64,000 bases of DNA from Ostrinia nubilalis. Lineage: Eukaryota; Arthropoda; Insecta; Lepidoptera; Crambidae. The position numbers and the translations under genes were made by a program. Where the stretch lies: assembly GCF_963855985.1 (NCBI RefSeq), contig NC_087093.1, forward strand, positions 3,169,501 to 3,233,500, read 5' to 3'. The notes under the pieces were generated by a model. It was not told the DNA's origin. It saw nothing but the letters and a program-made list of their open reading frames with translations, and searched no databases. Positions 9,688 to 20,247 of this stretch are shown in pieces (within the stretch, counting starts at the first letter, position 1; each line of letters begins with the position of its first letter).

Positions 9688-10154
9688 TATTATAAGTATT
9701 TTAAACCTTTTAGAAAAAAGTCAATGTAGGTAGTATCTACCACTGTAGACATCCAGGTATCACCTACCTAGTATCTTTCTCTAAGTTTCTCATTAGAATG
9801 TAGTACTTTTCTTATCTTTTTGGTAATCTTGGCACCAAATAAAGCAATTGTTTCTTGAATATCATGCCCAAAACTTCGGTATCTCCATAGGCCCATTCTA
9901 TATGATATATATATAGCATTCTATGTGAAGTATAGGAATAGAGTCTCTGTCGCGCCCCTCATTTGGATTCAACCGAAGTGTTGGGAACTCGTAAAGATTT
10001 CCAAAAGTTAAATTAGAGTCACTTGTTACTGTCACCGTGCCTTATCTGCCGGCCATTTGTTTTTCCACAAAAATATTAAATGGGTTGTAAAGAAGAATAA
10101 ACTATTTCGCTTCGGCGGTTATTAGAATAATTTATTTATTTGAAGGTTATGGTT

Positions 10155-10264
10155 ATACCCCTTCCCAGCCGGTTCCATAGTGCTGCTAACATGCGAAAAT
10201 GCACTGCCTGAAAGAATCACACAACCTATTCCGACGCGATATGGAACCGGCTGGGAAGGGGTAT
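10155..10264. mobile_element. 110-bp MITE with perfect 25-bp inverted repeats
   Basis: ATACCCCTTCCCAGCCGGTT... is matched exactly by its reverse complement at the right end over 25 bp. The outermost TA may be the target duplication. The inner sequence, about 60 bp, is unique. Confidence 0.8.
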
Positions 10265-11100
10265 CTTTGTTCAACAATTACGTCGAAACTAATAGACGTA
10301 GACTAATAAAATTACATTCGTTTTGTAGAATAGCTTAAATACTAATAATACAATGCAAAAAGTATATACTTCAATGACCTGGTTTTTCTTGTGTTGGAAA
10401 ATAACTGAAAAAGAAGTGAAAAAAGTCATGTATTTTTCTAATTAAATCCATTCTTACTCCCATAAAATGTATGAAACTTGTGTCTGTTTTCTACTTCTAC
10501 TAAAAGATAATTTAACTGGCTATCGCATGATATAAAATATTTGCTTATTAATATTAAGCTACCTACGCTTTCACTTGTTTTTGAAGGAAGAGGTGTAAAC
10601 TAAAAATTAAAAACTTAAATCCTTGTAATTTTGCGATAAATGAGTCAAGACCCAAATTTGAAGTATTTTTATCGATAATATTGTCCCTAGATTTCACCCT
10701 TAGAGTTTGATCACTACATGCCCGGACACATTGTATATTTTGTTTTCACTTTACCTGAACTCAAGTTGCAGTTAAGTACACTTACTTTATATGCTAATGT
10801 CTCCATGATTTTATAAAATAAGTAGTTGAGGCAAAGAAGACTCTTAAACGTTATTAATGCACTCATAAACGTCTACATAAGTGTCTTAGCATTTTCAAAA
10901 GGCTATACAGCGTTGGTAGGATCTAATAACGTCGTAGTAAGATTGAGTTCCGGGAAAAAATTCCTTGCAGCAAACATCATATTGAGCATTTACATTAATT
11001 TATTAAATTATGCAGCTTTAATGTAGATACAGTACAGTCTATTGTAGCTTTAAATATCTTTTGTATTTCTTCTACTTTCAAGAGCAAGAAGGGATGCTGA
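10265..11100. other. No recognised feature
   Basis: AT-rich, non-coding. A 66-aa frame at 10826-11026 has no recognisable motif or splice context. Confidence 0.45.
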
Positions 11101-11111
11101 ACTCACTGTAT

Positions 11112-11515
11112 TTTAAAAAATAATCGTTCGAATTGGTTCATAATCGGCGGAGATATTGCGTATAAAAAATTTCATCCCCAATTTTCCACCCTTGGGGGTG
11201 AAATATTTTCTTCAAATTCGCATGAAACCACCTTTTTGATAATACCTATTCAACAAAAAAATAATCGTTCAAATTGGTTTATAATCGGCGGAGATATTGC
11301 ATATAAAAAAGTTCATCCCCAATTTTCCACCCTTGGGGGTTGTTTTTTTATTATTAAATTTAAATGGGACCACCCTTGAGGTATTACCTATACGCCGAAA
11401 AAAGATTTGTTCAAATCGGTTCATAATTGGCGGAGTTATCGCGTAACAAACATAGAAAAAAAAATCATACGGGTCGAATTGAGAACCTCCTCCTTTTCTT
11501 TTGAAGTCGGTTGAT
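11112..11515 (+). mobile_element. Dispersed lepidopteran repeat with internal tandem units
   Basis: Contains two or three units with the blocks AATCGTTCxAATTGGTT, ATAATCGGCGGAGATATTGC and ACCCTTGGGGGT, and ends GAACCTCCTCCTTTTC then GAAGTCGGTTG. That ending is a very common terminus in moth and butterfly genomes. Non-coding. Confidence 0.65.
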
Positions 11516-11759
11516 TATTAAACATTGACAAAATTAGACAAACAGGTTTGAATTTTCTATTTTCAAAACGTTATTAATATTTGAAAACGTCGAAAGGTAG
11601 GAACTCGTAAGGTTCGTTGCCCCGTTTGTTCTTTGACAAGTTGAGCTTTCTTAACTAGCTCATGTTCTCTTTAGATCCCTCATGAGCTTTCAAAGTACGA
11701 GACAAGTTACTGACCCCTTTGCCTATTTAATGCGTTCATAATAAAGGCCTTATAACTTA

Positions 11760-11885
11760 GCACCCGTATTCACACACGATACTCGCTTATGTGAAGCAGA
11801 AAATCGAACGCACAGCATCGAATAGAGCTCTGTGATTGGTTCGCGTGAGACCCTCTGCATTGTGTGTAATGTTTGTGAATACGCG
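11760..11885 (+). mobile_element. MITE, 'CGCCCGTATTCAC' family (copy 3)
   Basis: Core blocks GAATAGAGCTCTGTGATTGG and AATGTTTGTGAATACGCG; flanked by TTA (11757-11759) and TAA (11886-11888). Ends diverged, middle slightly shortened. Confidence 0.75.
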
Positions 11886-11911
11886 TAAGTCTATTGTTGG
11901 GAACACGCTTA

Positions 11912-12034
11912 TGGTGCAAGTACACTATTCGGGAACTCATGTGCAAACACGCACTTCGGTTAGTTTCGCCGTGCGTTGCCCATACTTTAGTGTACTAGCT
12001 CGTGTTTCGTCTCGGCCATAGTGTACTTGCGCCA
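11912..12034. mobile_element. 123-bp MITE, 'TGGTGCAAGTACACTA' family
   Basis: Inverted ends TGGTGCAAGTACACTA and TAGTGTACTTGCGCCA, with TTA on both sides (11909-11911, 12035-12037). Non-coding; it begins only 26 bp after the previous MITE. Confidence 0.8.
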
Positions 12035-12252
12035 TTAAATATTCAGGTGACGTCAATAGTTCACACCTTAATACAACGCTAACTGAATCGAGAGCTCTCG
12101 GGCTGAGGGCTTTGTAGCACAATACGTTGAATACGAAACGCTTCCTTATTACGTATTCAAATTTAAGTCAACAGCAAACGGGTTGTTATACGATACGATG
12201 CGATCGAGTTACGACCGTGGTAATTAAAGCATTTCCATACTTAAAGCTCTAT

Positions 12253-12397
12253 CGCCCGTATTCACAAACGATGCTTGCTTAAATGAGCAGCAAATCGAAC
12301 GCACAGCGTTGAATAGAGCTCAGTGATTGGCTCGTGTGTCACTCTGTGCGTCCACGCGCACTGTGAGACCTCATAGTAATGCTTGTGAATACGGGCG
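12253..12397 (+). mobile_element. MITE, 'CGCCCGTATTCAC' family (copy 4, intact ends)
   Basis: Clean inverted ends CGCCCGTATTCACAAACG and CTTGTGAATACGGGCG with TAT on both sides (12250-12252, 12398-12400). A good reference copy for the family. Confidence 0.9.
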
Positions 12398-12421
12398 TAT
12401 TCGTCGCATTCAGTGTGCTTA

Positions 12422-12584
12422 CCATGAGTTTACGTTAGGTGTGCTCGCTAGCGACTGCGTAAAATAATGACATTACTTGTATGACATATTGTTCAGCGCC
12501 CCTAGCGGCTACTTTCAAGAAACAAAATCTTCATAGAGATTTTTGACGTACTCGCTAGCGAGCACACTTATCGTAAACTCATGG
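12422..12584. mobile_element. 163-bp MITE, 'CCATGAGTTTACG' family
   Basis: The ends CCATGAGTTTACGTTAGGTG and the right-hand complement form an inverted repeat of about 35 bp including GTGCTCGCTAGCGA. TA lies outside both ends. Non-coding interior. Confidence 0.8.
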
Positions 12585-12813
12585 TAGGTAAACAGATCGC
12601 GACCTGAGTGAAACTAACAATATTTTTAAGGAGGAACCTTGATGATAGACGAATAAAACAGTGGAAGTAGTCATCACAATCTCAAGTCTAAAGCGAGGTG
12701 AATGTCAGTCTGATATAGAATTTAATTACTCTTCTGACCAGTGTAGACCATCACCTCCATTTGCCTCTGTTCTCTCCTCTATTCTATTCTATTCTGAGGA
12801 TCGTGCTCCTGTA

Positions 12814-12965
12814 GTCATCATCATTTCAGCCACAGGACGTCCACTGCTGATTATAGGCCTTAATTATTTCCACATGGCCCGGTTTGTAGCGGCCTGCAGC
12901 GCCTTCCTGCTTTACGAGGACCTTTATGAGGTCATCGGTCCACCTTGTGGGTAGACGTCCCACGC
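12814..12965 (-). mobile_element. RTE-type LINE 3' fragment
   Basis: On the minus strand it encodes a diverged RTE tail and ends in the GTCCTGTGGCTGAAATGATG tail. A 9-bp direct repeat GCTCCTGTA at 12805-12813 and 12966-12974 marks the target duplication. Confidence 0.8.
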
Positions 12966-13019
12966 GCTCCTGTACATCAAGAAGACGACGATTACATTAA
13001 TTTTACAGTTATCAAAATT

Positions 13020-13165
13020 TCTTAGCGACTAGAGTCGCTTCTCAAACTAAATTATAAATAAACAACTTGAATATTGAACTGCCTAAGGTGGGGCTCGAAC
13101 CCACATTTTTGTTGTTATTAAACATAATAAATGCTAACCAATTATGTATGAATCGTGTCGCCAAG
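13020..13165 (-). mobile_element. tRNA-related SINE head (possible)
   Basis: On the minus strand, TGTGGGTTCGAGCCCCACC resembles a tRNA T-arm with a Pol III B box, and TTGGTTAGCAT upstream resembles an A box. The intervening region is too AT-rich to fold as a tRNA, so a degenerate SINE head is more likely than a tRNA gene. Confidence 0.35.
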
Positions 13166-13573
13166 TGTGAACTCGCATAACTTACTGTCTAAACAATCCC
13201 ACTTGCTTTTGGTCAGCGTAGTGAGAACTGGGGCAGTCGCCAGGTGCGTCTAATACAGCATCGGCGTTACTTCGGGTCTTTAGTATCAAAACTTCGGCGT
13301 GATAGAACGGGCACTTAACGTGCGTGATGTGATGTGACCTAAAAGATCAGAAAAAGGGGTCAGACTGAAGTAGTGAATCGGACTCAAAAGATTTAAAATA
13401 GGAGTTTGATGACAGATGACAAAGAAAGTACATAACAAAGATTAATCAAGGACAGTACGCATTTAAGGACACATATCTTGTGAGCTATAATCTATTTTGT
13501 GAGTAAACTTTAGCGTAGTATTATTTAAAACGCCCAGTACGGGAAATAACGTGATACACTGTTAGGTAACTAA

Positions 13574-14402
13574 TAGTGATGGGCCGACTATGGTCTTTGC
13601 CGACTAACCGACTAGCCGACTAATCGGTTTTCAAATTGCCGATTAGTCGGCCGACTAGTCGGCAATGCCGATCATTCTAATACCTACTTGTCCAAAGAAT
13701 AATATCTAGATTTCTCAAAGAAATAAGAATATCTAAATTTCGAAAGAGATAAATATTACTTCTTGAGAAATGAGATTTCTTTAATTATGAGAAAAAATAA
13801 AAAGCAACATTACAATCACCTAACAGTACCTAAGGTAGATGTCATAATTTTCGACGGCGGAGGGGTCAGAGGAGGTGACAATATGATCCCCACCTGCTGG
13901 GCTATGATGCGTGCCGTGATATTATTCTTACTTATCGACGTCAAAATGTATGAATAAATTGCGCTTATCGCGGCACGCATCCTAGGCCCACTGATTCCTC
14001 TCCACGGTGATGGTAAGAAGCTGGAGGCGTGGGGGTTCCCCCCGCCTACATAGCACGGACTAACACCACCGTCAGATAGGCAGGGCACGCTAATTGCTGG
14101 CACAGACTGTGATAGTTGATGGCTTTGTCCGGATTCCCATAGTTTTTCACACTAAGGCGATCGATAGAGCTCAGGGGTTATTTATGTGGGTATTCCTCAT
14201 CCTTCCGATGAAAGGAGGCCCTTGGTCTACCTCATAATCATCTTGGTAATTATGAGTTTTATTTCATTCACATATTTAATTTTGTAATGCGCCGATTATA
14301 ATCGGCAGATTTTGCCGAATAGTCGTCACTAGTCGGCCGACTACAAATGATGCCGAATAGTCGGCTTTCCCGACTAGTCGGCGACTAGTCGGCCCATCTC
14401 TA
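13574..14402. mobile_element. hAT-like non-autonomous DNA transposon (element 1)
   Basis: 829 bp between perfect 8-bp direct repeats GTAACTAA (13566-13573, 14403-14410), the duplication length of hAT elements. Ends are inverted: TAGTGATGGGCCGACTA and its counterpart GGCCCATCTCTA. Subterminal regions carry many copies of CGACTAGTCGG-type motifs on both strands, probably transposase-binding sites. Small inner frames (up to 95 aa on the minus strand, 13816-14103) show no transposase motif. Confidence 0.88.
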
Positions 14403-14627
14403 GTAACTAATAATCAACAATACCTTTATTCGCCTGAGGTGTCGCTCGGGTTACAAACCCTTTATTAGCTAACATCTATCTATTAAATATTCTAAAAAAA
14501 TGTAATATAGCTGTTGAATTTCTGAATAAACTAAATAAATAAATCTATACCTATCGCGTTTGTTCCCGTGATGTAAAACATTTTTTTGAAAACACTATGT
14601 GCACCACAGGACGGATGAAACCAAAGA

Positions 14628-15078
14628 AATGTAAATCGTCCTCGCGAACTCTTGCTACGTGAACTTAAAAATCGTATTGAATAAAATCTCTATATACACT
14701 TCAGGACAGATGTAGCCAAATAAAGGATTAGAAATATTTTTCGTTTCAGCCGAAAGACGTCCACTGCTGGACAACTGCTGGGGAGGCCTTCCCCCAAGGA
14801 TTTCCACAAAGACCGGTCCTGCGCCGCTCGCATCCAGGCACCTCCCGCGACCTTCACCAGATCGTCGGTCCACCTAGTGGGAGGCCTGCCCACGCTACGT
14901 CTTCCGGCTCGTGGTCGCCACTCAAGAACTTTCCTGCCATCAGCTCTACGAGCTATGTGCCCCGCCCACTGCCACTTGATTTTAGCGATTCTGCGATTCA
15001 GATTAGAAATATACCAGTCGTAAAATGTAAACCGCCCTCGCGAACTCAAGCTACGTGAACAAAAAAATTGTATTGAAC
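14628..15078. repeat. Direct repeats of about 58 bp flanking an RTE insertion
   Basis: The block with CCTCGCGAACTC and GCTACGTGAAC occurs at 14628-14687 and again at 15023-15078, in the same orientation. The RTE insertion between them has its own, different duplication, so the repeat pair is older. Confidence 0.65.
14738..15000 (-). mobile_element. RTE-type LINE, 5'-truncated 3' end
   Basis: The minus strand encodes RRIAKIKWQWAGHIARRADG, GRPPTRWTDDLVKVAG and WKSLGE, the C-terminus of an RTE polyprotein, with a three-codon deletion after RADG. A perfect 12-bp direct repeat GATTAGAAATAT at 14726-14737 and 15001-15012 fixes both ends. Confidence 0.9.
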
Positions 15079-15399
15079 CCTTTAGGGCGAGGGCGAGCGT
15101 AGCAATAAATTTATGGATTTCCCGCGTTACCGCCGTTCGTGACGTCATAAACGCGGCCGTCCTGCCAAGTGGGTGACATCCACGTTTATAAATTGCCACG
15201 CGAATTGAAATACGGGAGAAACGATTTGACAATATCCGCCGGAGCGGAGGGAATCTTGTGAGTTTTAGTACCTATGTTGAACTAACTTGTCAAAGCTACA
15301 TGACATTAATGGCGAAATTGTAGTTTCCAAACCTCTTGCCATTGCCATCTAAAAGTGAAAAGGAGAAGAAGACCGTTGTAATGATAATATATCTCGTAT

Positions 15400-15530
15400 T
15401 TCTCTATGCTGCTCGATGGACTGGCGACCTCAAAAATATAGCTGATAGCGACTGGATGAGAAAAGCGAGAGATCGAGCGATTATGGCATTCCTTGAAAGA
15501 AGCTTACATCGAGCTGTGCAGTGTATTTGC
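15400..15530 (+). pseudogene. Diverged RTE-like C-terminal coding remnant
   Basis: The frame contains ARWTGDLKNIADSDWMRKAR, which resembles the 'RWTDDLxKxAGxxWMRxAQDR' block of RTE-type LINEs but belongs to a different subfamily from the other copies. No tail or target duplication seen. Confidence 0.45.
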
Positions 15531-15539
15531 ATGAAATGA

Positions 15540-16015
15540 TTATGTTGAATGGTGAAAGTTTGCACTCTACGTATTATGGTTAAAGAATATTTATTTATTT
15601 CTCAAAATAGCTACAAAGTTACTGACTGTGAAACTACAATACTGCACATTAAGCACTAACCTTAATGATATAATTAATCATCTTCCTGTTTACTAAGTTT
15701 TGCGTCTAAACTAACTTGAACTAATTTTGATTAAGATTAATATTTCGGTAAAGAGCCTGAGAGAAGGACCTAATAAAGCCTTGAAGGCGGTAAATTGCTT
15801 CTTATGTTAAGGATATTGAGAATGCAAATTTATGATTTTGCTATGAAATAAAGTGTGTTTGATCGTTTGATCGTGGCAAGAGCGACAAAGATTGTCAGCG
15901 TTTAATCGGATTCTCGTGTAGGCGTTTCAAATGGAAAAGCTAATATTAGGAACAGATACGATTTTTTCTCTGGTAGGGTAAAAAGATTATGAGACATGTA
16001 GAGGCTCCTTAAGAG
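15540..16015. other. No recognised feature
   Basis: AT-rich and non-coding. Confidence 0.45.
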
Positions 16016-16088
16016 CAAATGACGATTTGTAAGAACTATTTATTAGTCCAAACAAATAAAGAAATTTTGACTTTGACTTTGACTTTCT
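16016..16088 (+). mobile_element. LINE 3'-end fragment with (GACTTT)n tail
   Basis: AAATAAAGAAATTTTGACTT followed by GACTTTGACTTT looks like the 3' end of a Jockey-type LINE with a short repeat tail. Coding part absent. Confidence 0.5.
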
Positions 16089-16231
16089 CTTCACCGTGCT
16101 TCGTTATTTTCACTTAACCCCATAGGAGGTCAAAATCATTATTGTCTGGCCTGCGAAGAAAATGTTATTTTTCTAGACGAAATTCCAGGAAATATCTGAA
16201 GACTGTTACTAGAGCACGTTTATGGTTGACT

Positions 16232-16460
16232 AGCTTTCCGCCGCGGCTTCGCCCGCGTGGAATTTTGTCTGTCACAGAAAAACTTTATCGCGCGCGTCCC
16301 TGTTTCAAAAACCGGGATAAAAACTATCCTATGTTCTTTCCCGGGACTCAAACTATCTCTATGCCAAATTTCATCAAAATCGGTTGCGAGGTTTAAGCGG
16401 GAAAGCGTAACAGACAGACAGACAGACAGACAGAGTTACTTTCGCATTTATAATATTAGT
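16232..16460 (+). mobile_element. GTCT-microsatellite element (copy 3), 6 CAGA units
   Basis: Starts ACTAGCTTTCCGCCGCGGC and ends ATTTATAATATTAGT. Nearly identical to 5463-5727 in the opposite orientation; one base is missing in the head and the microsatellite has 6 instead of 14 units. Confidence 0.8.
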
Positions 16461-16659
16461 TTTTATAATATTAGTTGGGATTCACATATCAGTGAAGCCA
16501 TAGTTCCGTCAGTGTTCGCTCAGATCAGTATCAGTGATTTACGGAACTTCAGTGATACGTCCGTGATTGCCTGTGTTGGAACTGACTCTGACATTGTGTC
16601 GTCACTGACAAAATGGGGATGGGTTCATAGATAAATAATGTATAATAATATTATCTACA

Positions 16660-16860
16660 TCTATAAAAGCAAAAGCTCATTGACTGATTCACTGACGGAC
16701 TCACTCACTCATCACTAAATCTTAGGTAGGTACTACAAGTGCTTAGAAGTCTCAAATTTTGCATGGGTGTTCCTTTTAGAACGTAGGTGCTCACTTAGAT
16801 GGGATTTTGCAAAAATCAACCATTAAGGGGGTAAAACCAGTTTTACCGCGCGTGATATAT
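16660..16860 (+). mobile_element. Dispersed lepidopteran repeat fragment
   Basis: AAAAGCAAAAGCTCATTGAC, TCTCAAATTTTGCATG, GGGATTTTGCAAAAATCAAC and AGGGGGTAAAAC are landmarks of a short non-coding repeat frequent in Lepidoptera. Ends not defined. Confidence 0.5.
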
Positions 16861-17237
16861 TTCCACTCTTTTACCTTTGTAATAAGTGTGAATCGACCTT
16901 TAAACCGTAATAATTTCGCATGAGTATTTTTATAGAAATTAATAGAATACAATTCAAAGGTAATTCACTTATTTTCTCAGAAACTTCACGAATTCCCGGG
17001 ATCTAAAAGTATTTGATCCATGAAGCCGAAATCCGTCTAGTAAATACTTTATAAGTAGAAGACGTTGCGTTGGTTAATAACTGGTTTTGAAGTAGCTTAA
17101 AGTTTGTACCGAAAATTATTCATTTTTAATAATGCTTGAAAATGTTGTATCGCGATTATTAATGCAACGCTATGAGTTTAGTATAATTTTATTGTAATTT
17201 ACGAAATACTTGTACTAGTTACTATTTCTGTTGTAAA

Positions 17238-17818
17238 ACTAGCTTTCCGCCCGCGGTTCCCCCGCGTGGAATTTTGTCTGTCACAGAAAAACTTATCTAA
17301 CTATGTACTGTAACCTTAGATTAATAAAACCAAGATGTGTATAGTCTTCATACAAACGCTTCGTCAAGAGTGAGGCAAAAATCTTATGTCAGTGTCAATT
17401 TTGTTGGGGAGTGTAGACAGTGAAGGCGATTTTCCCAAAAGTAGGGAAATTTTTACCTAATTACAATAAGATAAATAGACTTAAAAGTCTCGATTTCATA
17501 AAAAAGGAAGTGTATTTGTACGGCGAACAATTGGGAAATAAATTTTCTTGTTACTGGTATCATTCCCGTATCCGGCTCACTAAAAACTGCCTCACCCGAA
17601 AGGTGCACTGACTATCTATCTAGGCTTTATTAATCTAAGAATGTAACATATCGCGCGCGTCCCTGTTTCAAAAACCAGGACAAAAACTATCCTATGTCCT
17701 TTCCCAGGACTCAAACTATCTCTATGCCAAATTTCATCAAAATCGGTTCAGTGGTTTATGCGTGAAAGCAAGACAGACAGACTGACAAAGATACCTTCGC
17801 ATTTATAATATTAGTAGG
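17238..17818 (+). mobile_element. GTCT-microsatellite element (copy 4), interrupted
   Basis: The head (CTAGCTTTCCGCCCGCGG to TCACAGAAAAACTT) is at 17239-17294 and the body resumes at about 17649 with ATCGCGCGCGTCCCTG, ending TTATAATATTAGTAGG. The missing junction is continuous in copies 5463 and 16232. Confidence 0.75.
17296..17648. mobile_element. MITE-like insert inside the GTCT element
   Basis: About 350 bp that splits the host element. The ends share an inverted block CTTAGATTAATAAA (17316 area and 17625 area) plus TATGT/ACATA at the edges. A 63-aa frame at 17420-17611 lies wholly inside it and has no recognisable motif. Confidence 0.6.
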
Positions 17819-17877
17819 TATAGATAAGCCACTGTAAGTGTTTTTATATGTTAATTTAATAACTTAAATAGCAGAAC

Positions 17878-17955
17878 CGGCCGGTCGTTGTGGATATCCT
17901 TGGGGGAGGCCTTTGTCCAGAAGTGGACGTCATTTGGCTGAAACGAACGAAAAAC
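17878..17955 (+). mobile_element. RTE-type LINE minimal 3' end
   Basis: CCTTGGGGGAGGCCTTTGTC then GTGGACGTCATTTGGCTG and AACGAACGAA, the non-coding RTE tail. No clear target duplication. Confidence 0.75.
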
Positions 17956-18257
17956 CACAAAATTCAACACAAAATTGAAACCAAATAACAGAAAATCAAT
18001 ATTACTCACAAACAAAATTGTTACATTCAACGTAATGTACTTATTTTACAAAGTACGGGTTCAGCAAAGTTCTGAGCCTAATTACCCCAAGTGCTCACAT
18101 CCATTGTTCTCAACTATTCGAAGGCTGAAGAAACCTTATAAAAGAATCCCAATATTCGAGGGTCTAAATTATAACAGTCTTACTGAAACTGTCGTGCTCC
18201 CCGCGTATCGTAGACTAGGTGAAGCAAAAGACGCCTTTAGGAGTGAGTTTTGGTAGA
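17956..18257. other. Open frame of unknown status
   Basis: A 93-aa plus-strand frame (17975-18256) fills this gap, ending against the hAT element. It is basic, has no recognisable domain and lacks splice or promoter context; its end coincides with the hAT target site, so it is probably chance. Confidence 0.25.
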
Positions 18258-18265
18258 TTTTGAAT

Positions 18266-19184
18266 TAGTGTCCGACCGAAACTAGGTTTACGACCGAAAC
18301 CGAAACCGAAAACGAATTTCGGCAACGGTGTCTATTTCGGCCGAAACCGAAACCGAAACCGAAACTTCCTTACAAGGCTCATATTTTGAGGGAAAAATAA
18401 AGAAAACGTTATTATAATCAGTCAGTCTTTATTGTTTTCTCTTTAAATTGCATTAAAATTGAAATTTAAAGCGCCTTTTTACTCTAAAAGGTATCAAATT
18501 ATGTATTAAAAAAGAAAAAGAAGGATTGATAGTCTAGATTTTTTTAATTACTCGCAATATTCAGGACATCTACATAACCCGTCCCATAGTCGGGTCTTTT
18601 ACCTTCATAATTTCTCAAAACAAAATTGGTAGTACGTAAGTTAGTATCTACTGTAGGTACTTGCCACTTGGATACCTTGGTGATAAATACTAAAATGAAC
18701 TTTGAAACTCTGAATCCTTAATATTATCACCATGAAATGCACTATAGTCATTACTAACTACCTAACTAATGTTTGTTTGCGAACCAAAAAATAAATTTAT
18801 AGGTTTGATTAAACTTGATTATACTTTTATCAGTCATATTGAATATATTTTTTGATGTTTACTACCCGCTCTTATGTTATAACGACATAAAACGAGATAA
18901 AACTTACCAAATTCAAAATAAATCACTCGAAAACTCGCCACCACAACAAAACTAACAGCAAACAAACAAGCGAGCGAATCACGACATTGGCTCTGATCGG
19001 ATTCATTCGCTCATTCAACGCGCCGAACATGACCGATAACAGCGCGGAAACTCCCGAATGCACATTCGGTTTCGGTCGTAGTTTCGGCAAGTTTGCCGCC
19101 GAAAACGAAACTAAACCGAAACTCGTGTTTTTACCGAAACTCAACCGAAAACGAAACCGAAACCGAACATTCGGTCGGACACTA
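18266..19184. mobile_element. hAT-like non-autonomous DNA transposon (element 2)
   Basis: 919 bp with inverted ends TAGTGTCCGACCGAA and TTCGGTCGGACACTA. The 8-bp flanks TTTTGAAT (18258-18265) and CTTTGAAT (19185-19192) match at 7 of 8 positions, as expected for an aged hAT duplication. Dense subterminal AACCGAAACCGAA motifs occur on opposite strands at the two ends. Frames at the right end (67 and 73 aa) are products of that motif; no transposase seen. Confidence 0.87.
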
Positions 19185-19246
19185 CTTTGAATGAATGCTT
19201 TGATTTTTATACTGAATTACACGAGGGGCCAAAGGGGACTATTAGT

Positions 19247-20179
19247 AGGGAGAGTTCGGTATATTGTACCGCCGGGTAAATTGTACCACCCTCATATTTC
19301 GTAAAGTATTTTTTTAATGTCTGTAATTGCAACCCTCAGCGATACACAACTAAAATCAATTAATATCGGCCATGTGGTTTTTGCCGTGACAACAAACACG
19401 TGTGTTTTATTTTGAAAAGTATTTTTTCATTGTTTTCAAGTAACTTTTGACAATACATGTTTAGTTTGTAATTTTGTTAAATTTAATCACAGGGTGTTTC
19501 TAATATATTATTTAGAAGCGTAAATTAGTGTGGGTTACAATTATTTGAAACATTTTTCGGTATTTATAAGCTATATTTTTTACCGATATTTTAAAAGCAC
19601 TATCACCTAGTCGGCTAAATTGTACCTCATCAAGTTGTATGAAACTTTACGAAAGGATTTTGAATTTTTTTTTAATAAATCATATTTTGAAGTTATAATA
19701 GCGTAGTTATGTTTGACTAACAATAAATGAAAGCAAAAGACTGGCAAAGTAGATTAGGTAGAAGTGTGCGTTACGATAATTGGAATTACAAAACTTGTAG
19801 TCAAAATCGTGATAACGTGAAAAACAATATCGATTGTCTATGTTATTAACTACTGTTCCTTTTCGTTTCCTGATTTGTTAAGAATGTATCGTATAATATT
19901 TTGCCATAGTTTTTTTATAGGCTTGAAATTTATTGAAATCCAATTTAGTAACCCTGTGGTACAAATTATCGAACCGGTTGGCTAAATTGGACCGAAGCTC
20001 TGAACTTGTAGTTTGTTGATTTGTTCTAAATATACAACAATCATGTTAATTAATACTTATGAAATGGTAAGTTGTATAATGTATCTTTTATTATATACCA
20101 TGGACATTAGCAAAAACAAAAGAAAACTATGTGTAAAATGGGATTGAAAAAAACTGATCCAAATTAGCGGACTCTCCCT
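19247..20179. mobile_element. Probable non-autonomous DNA transposon, 'AGGGAGAGT' ends
   Basis: AGGGAGAGTTCGGTATA at the left and its counterpart ...CGGACTCTCCCT at the right form a short inverted repeat. TAAATTGTACC-type motifs recur inside (19275, 19615 and a variant near 19980). 933 bp, no coding sequence. Target duplication unclear. Confidence 0.5.
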
Positions 20180-20247
20180 TAATTTGTGCAATACAAATTG
20201 ATAATAATCTTAAAAAAACAAAAAAAAAACAAACAATTATTGAATAA

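Noticed and set aside
9868..9993. Possible MITE with CCCAAAACTTCGGT / ACCGAAGTGTTGGG ends
   Set aside because: The inverted repeat is 14 bp with a mismatch, no duplication is visible and no second copy is in the window.
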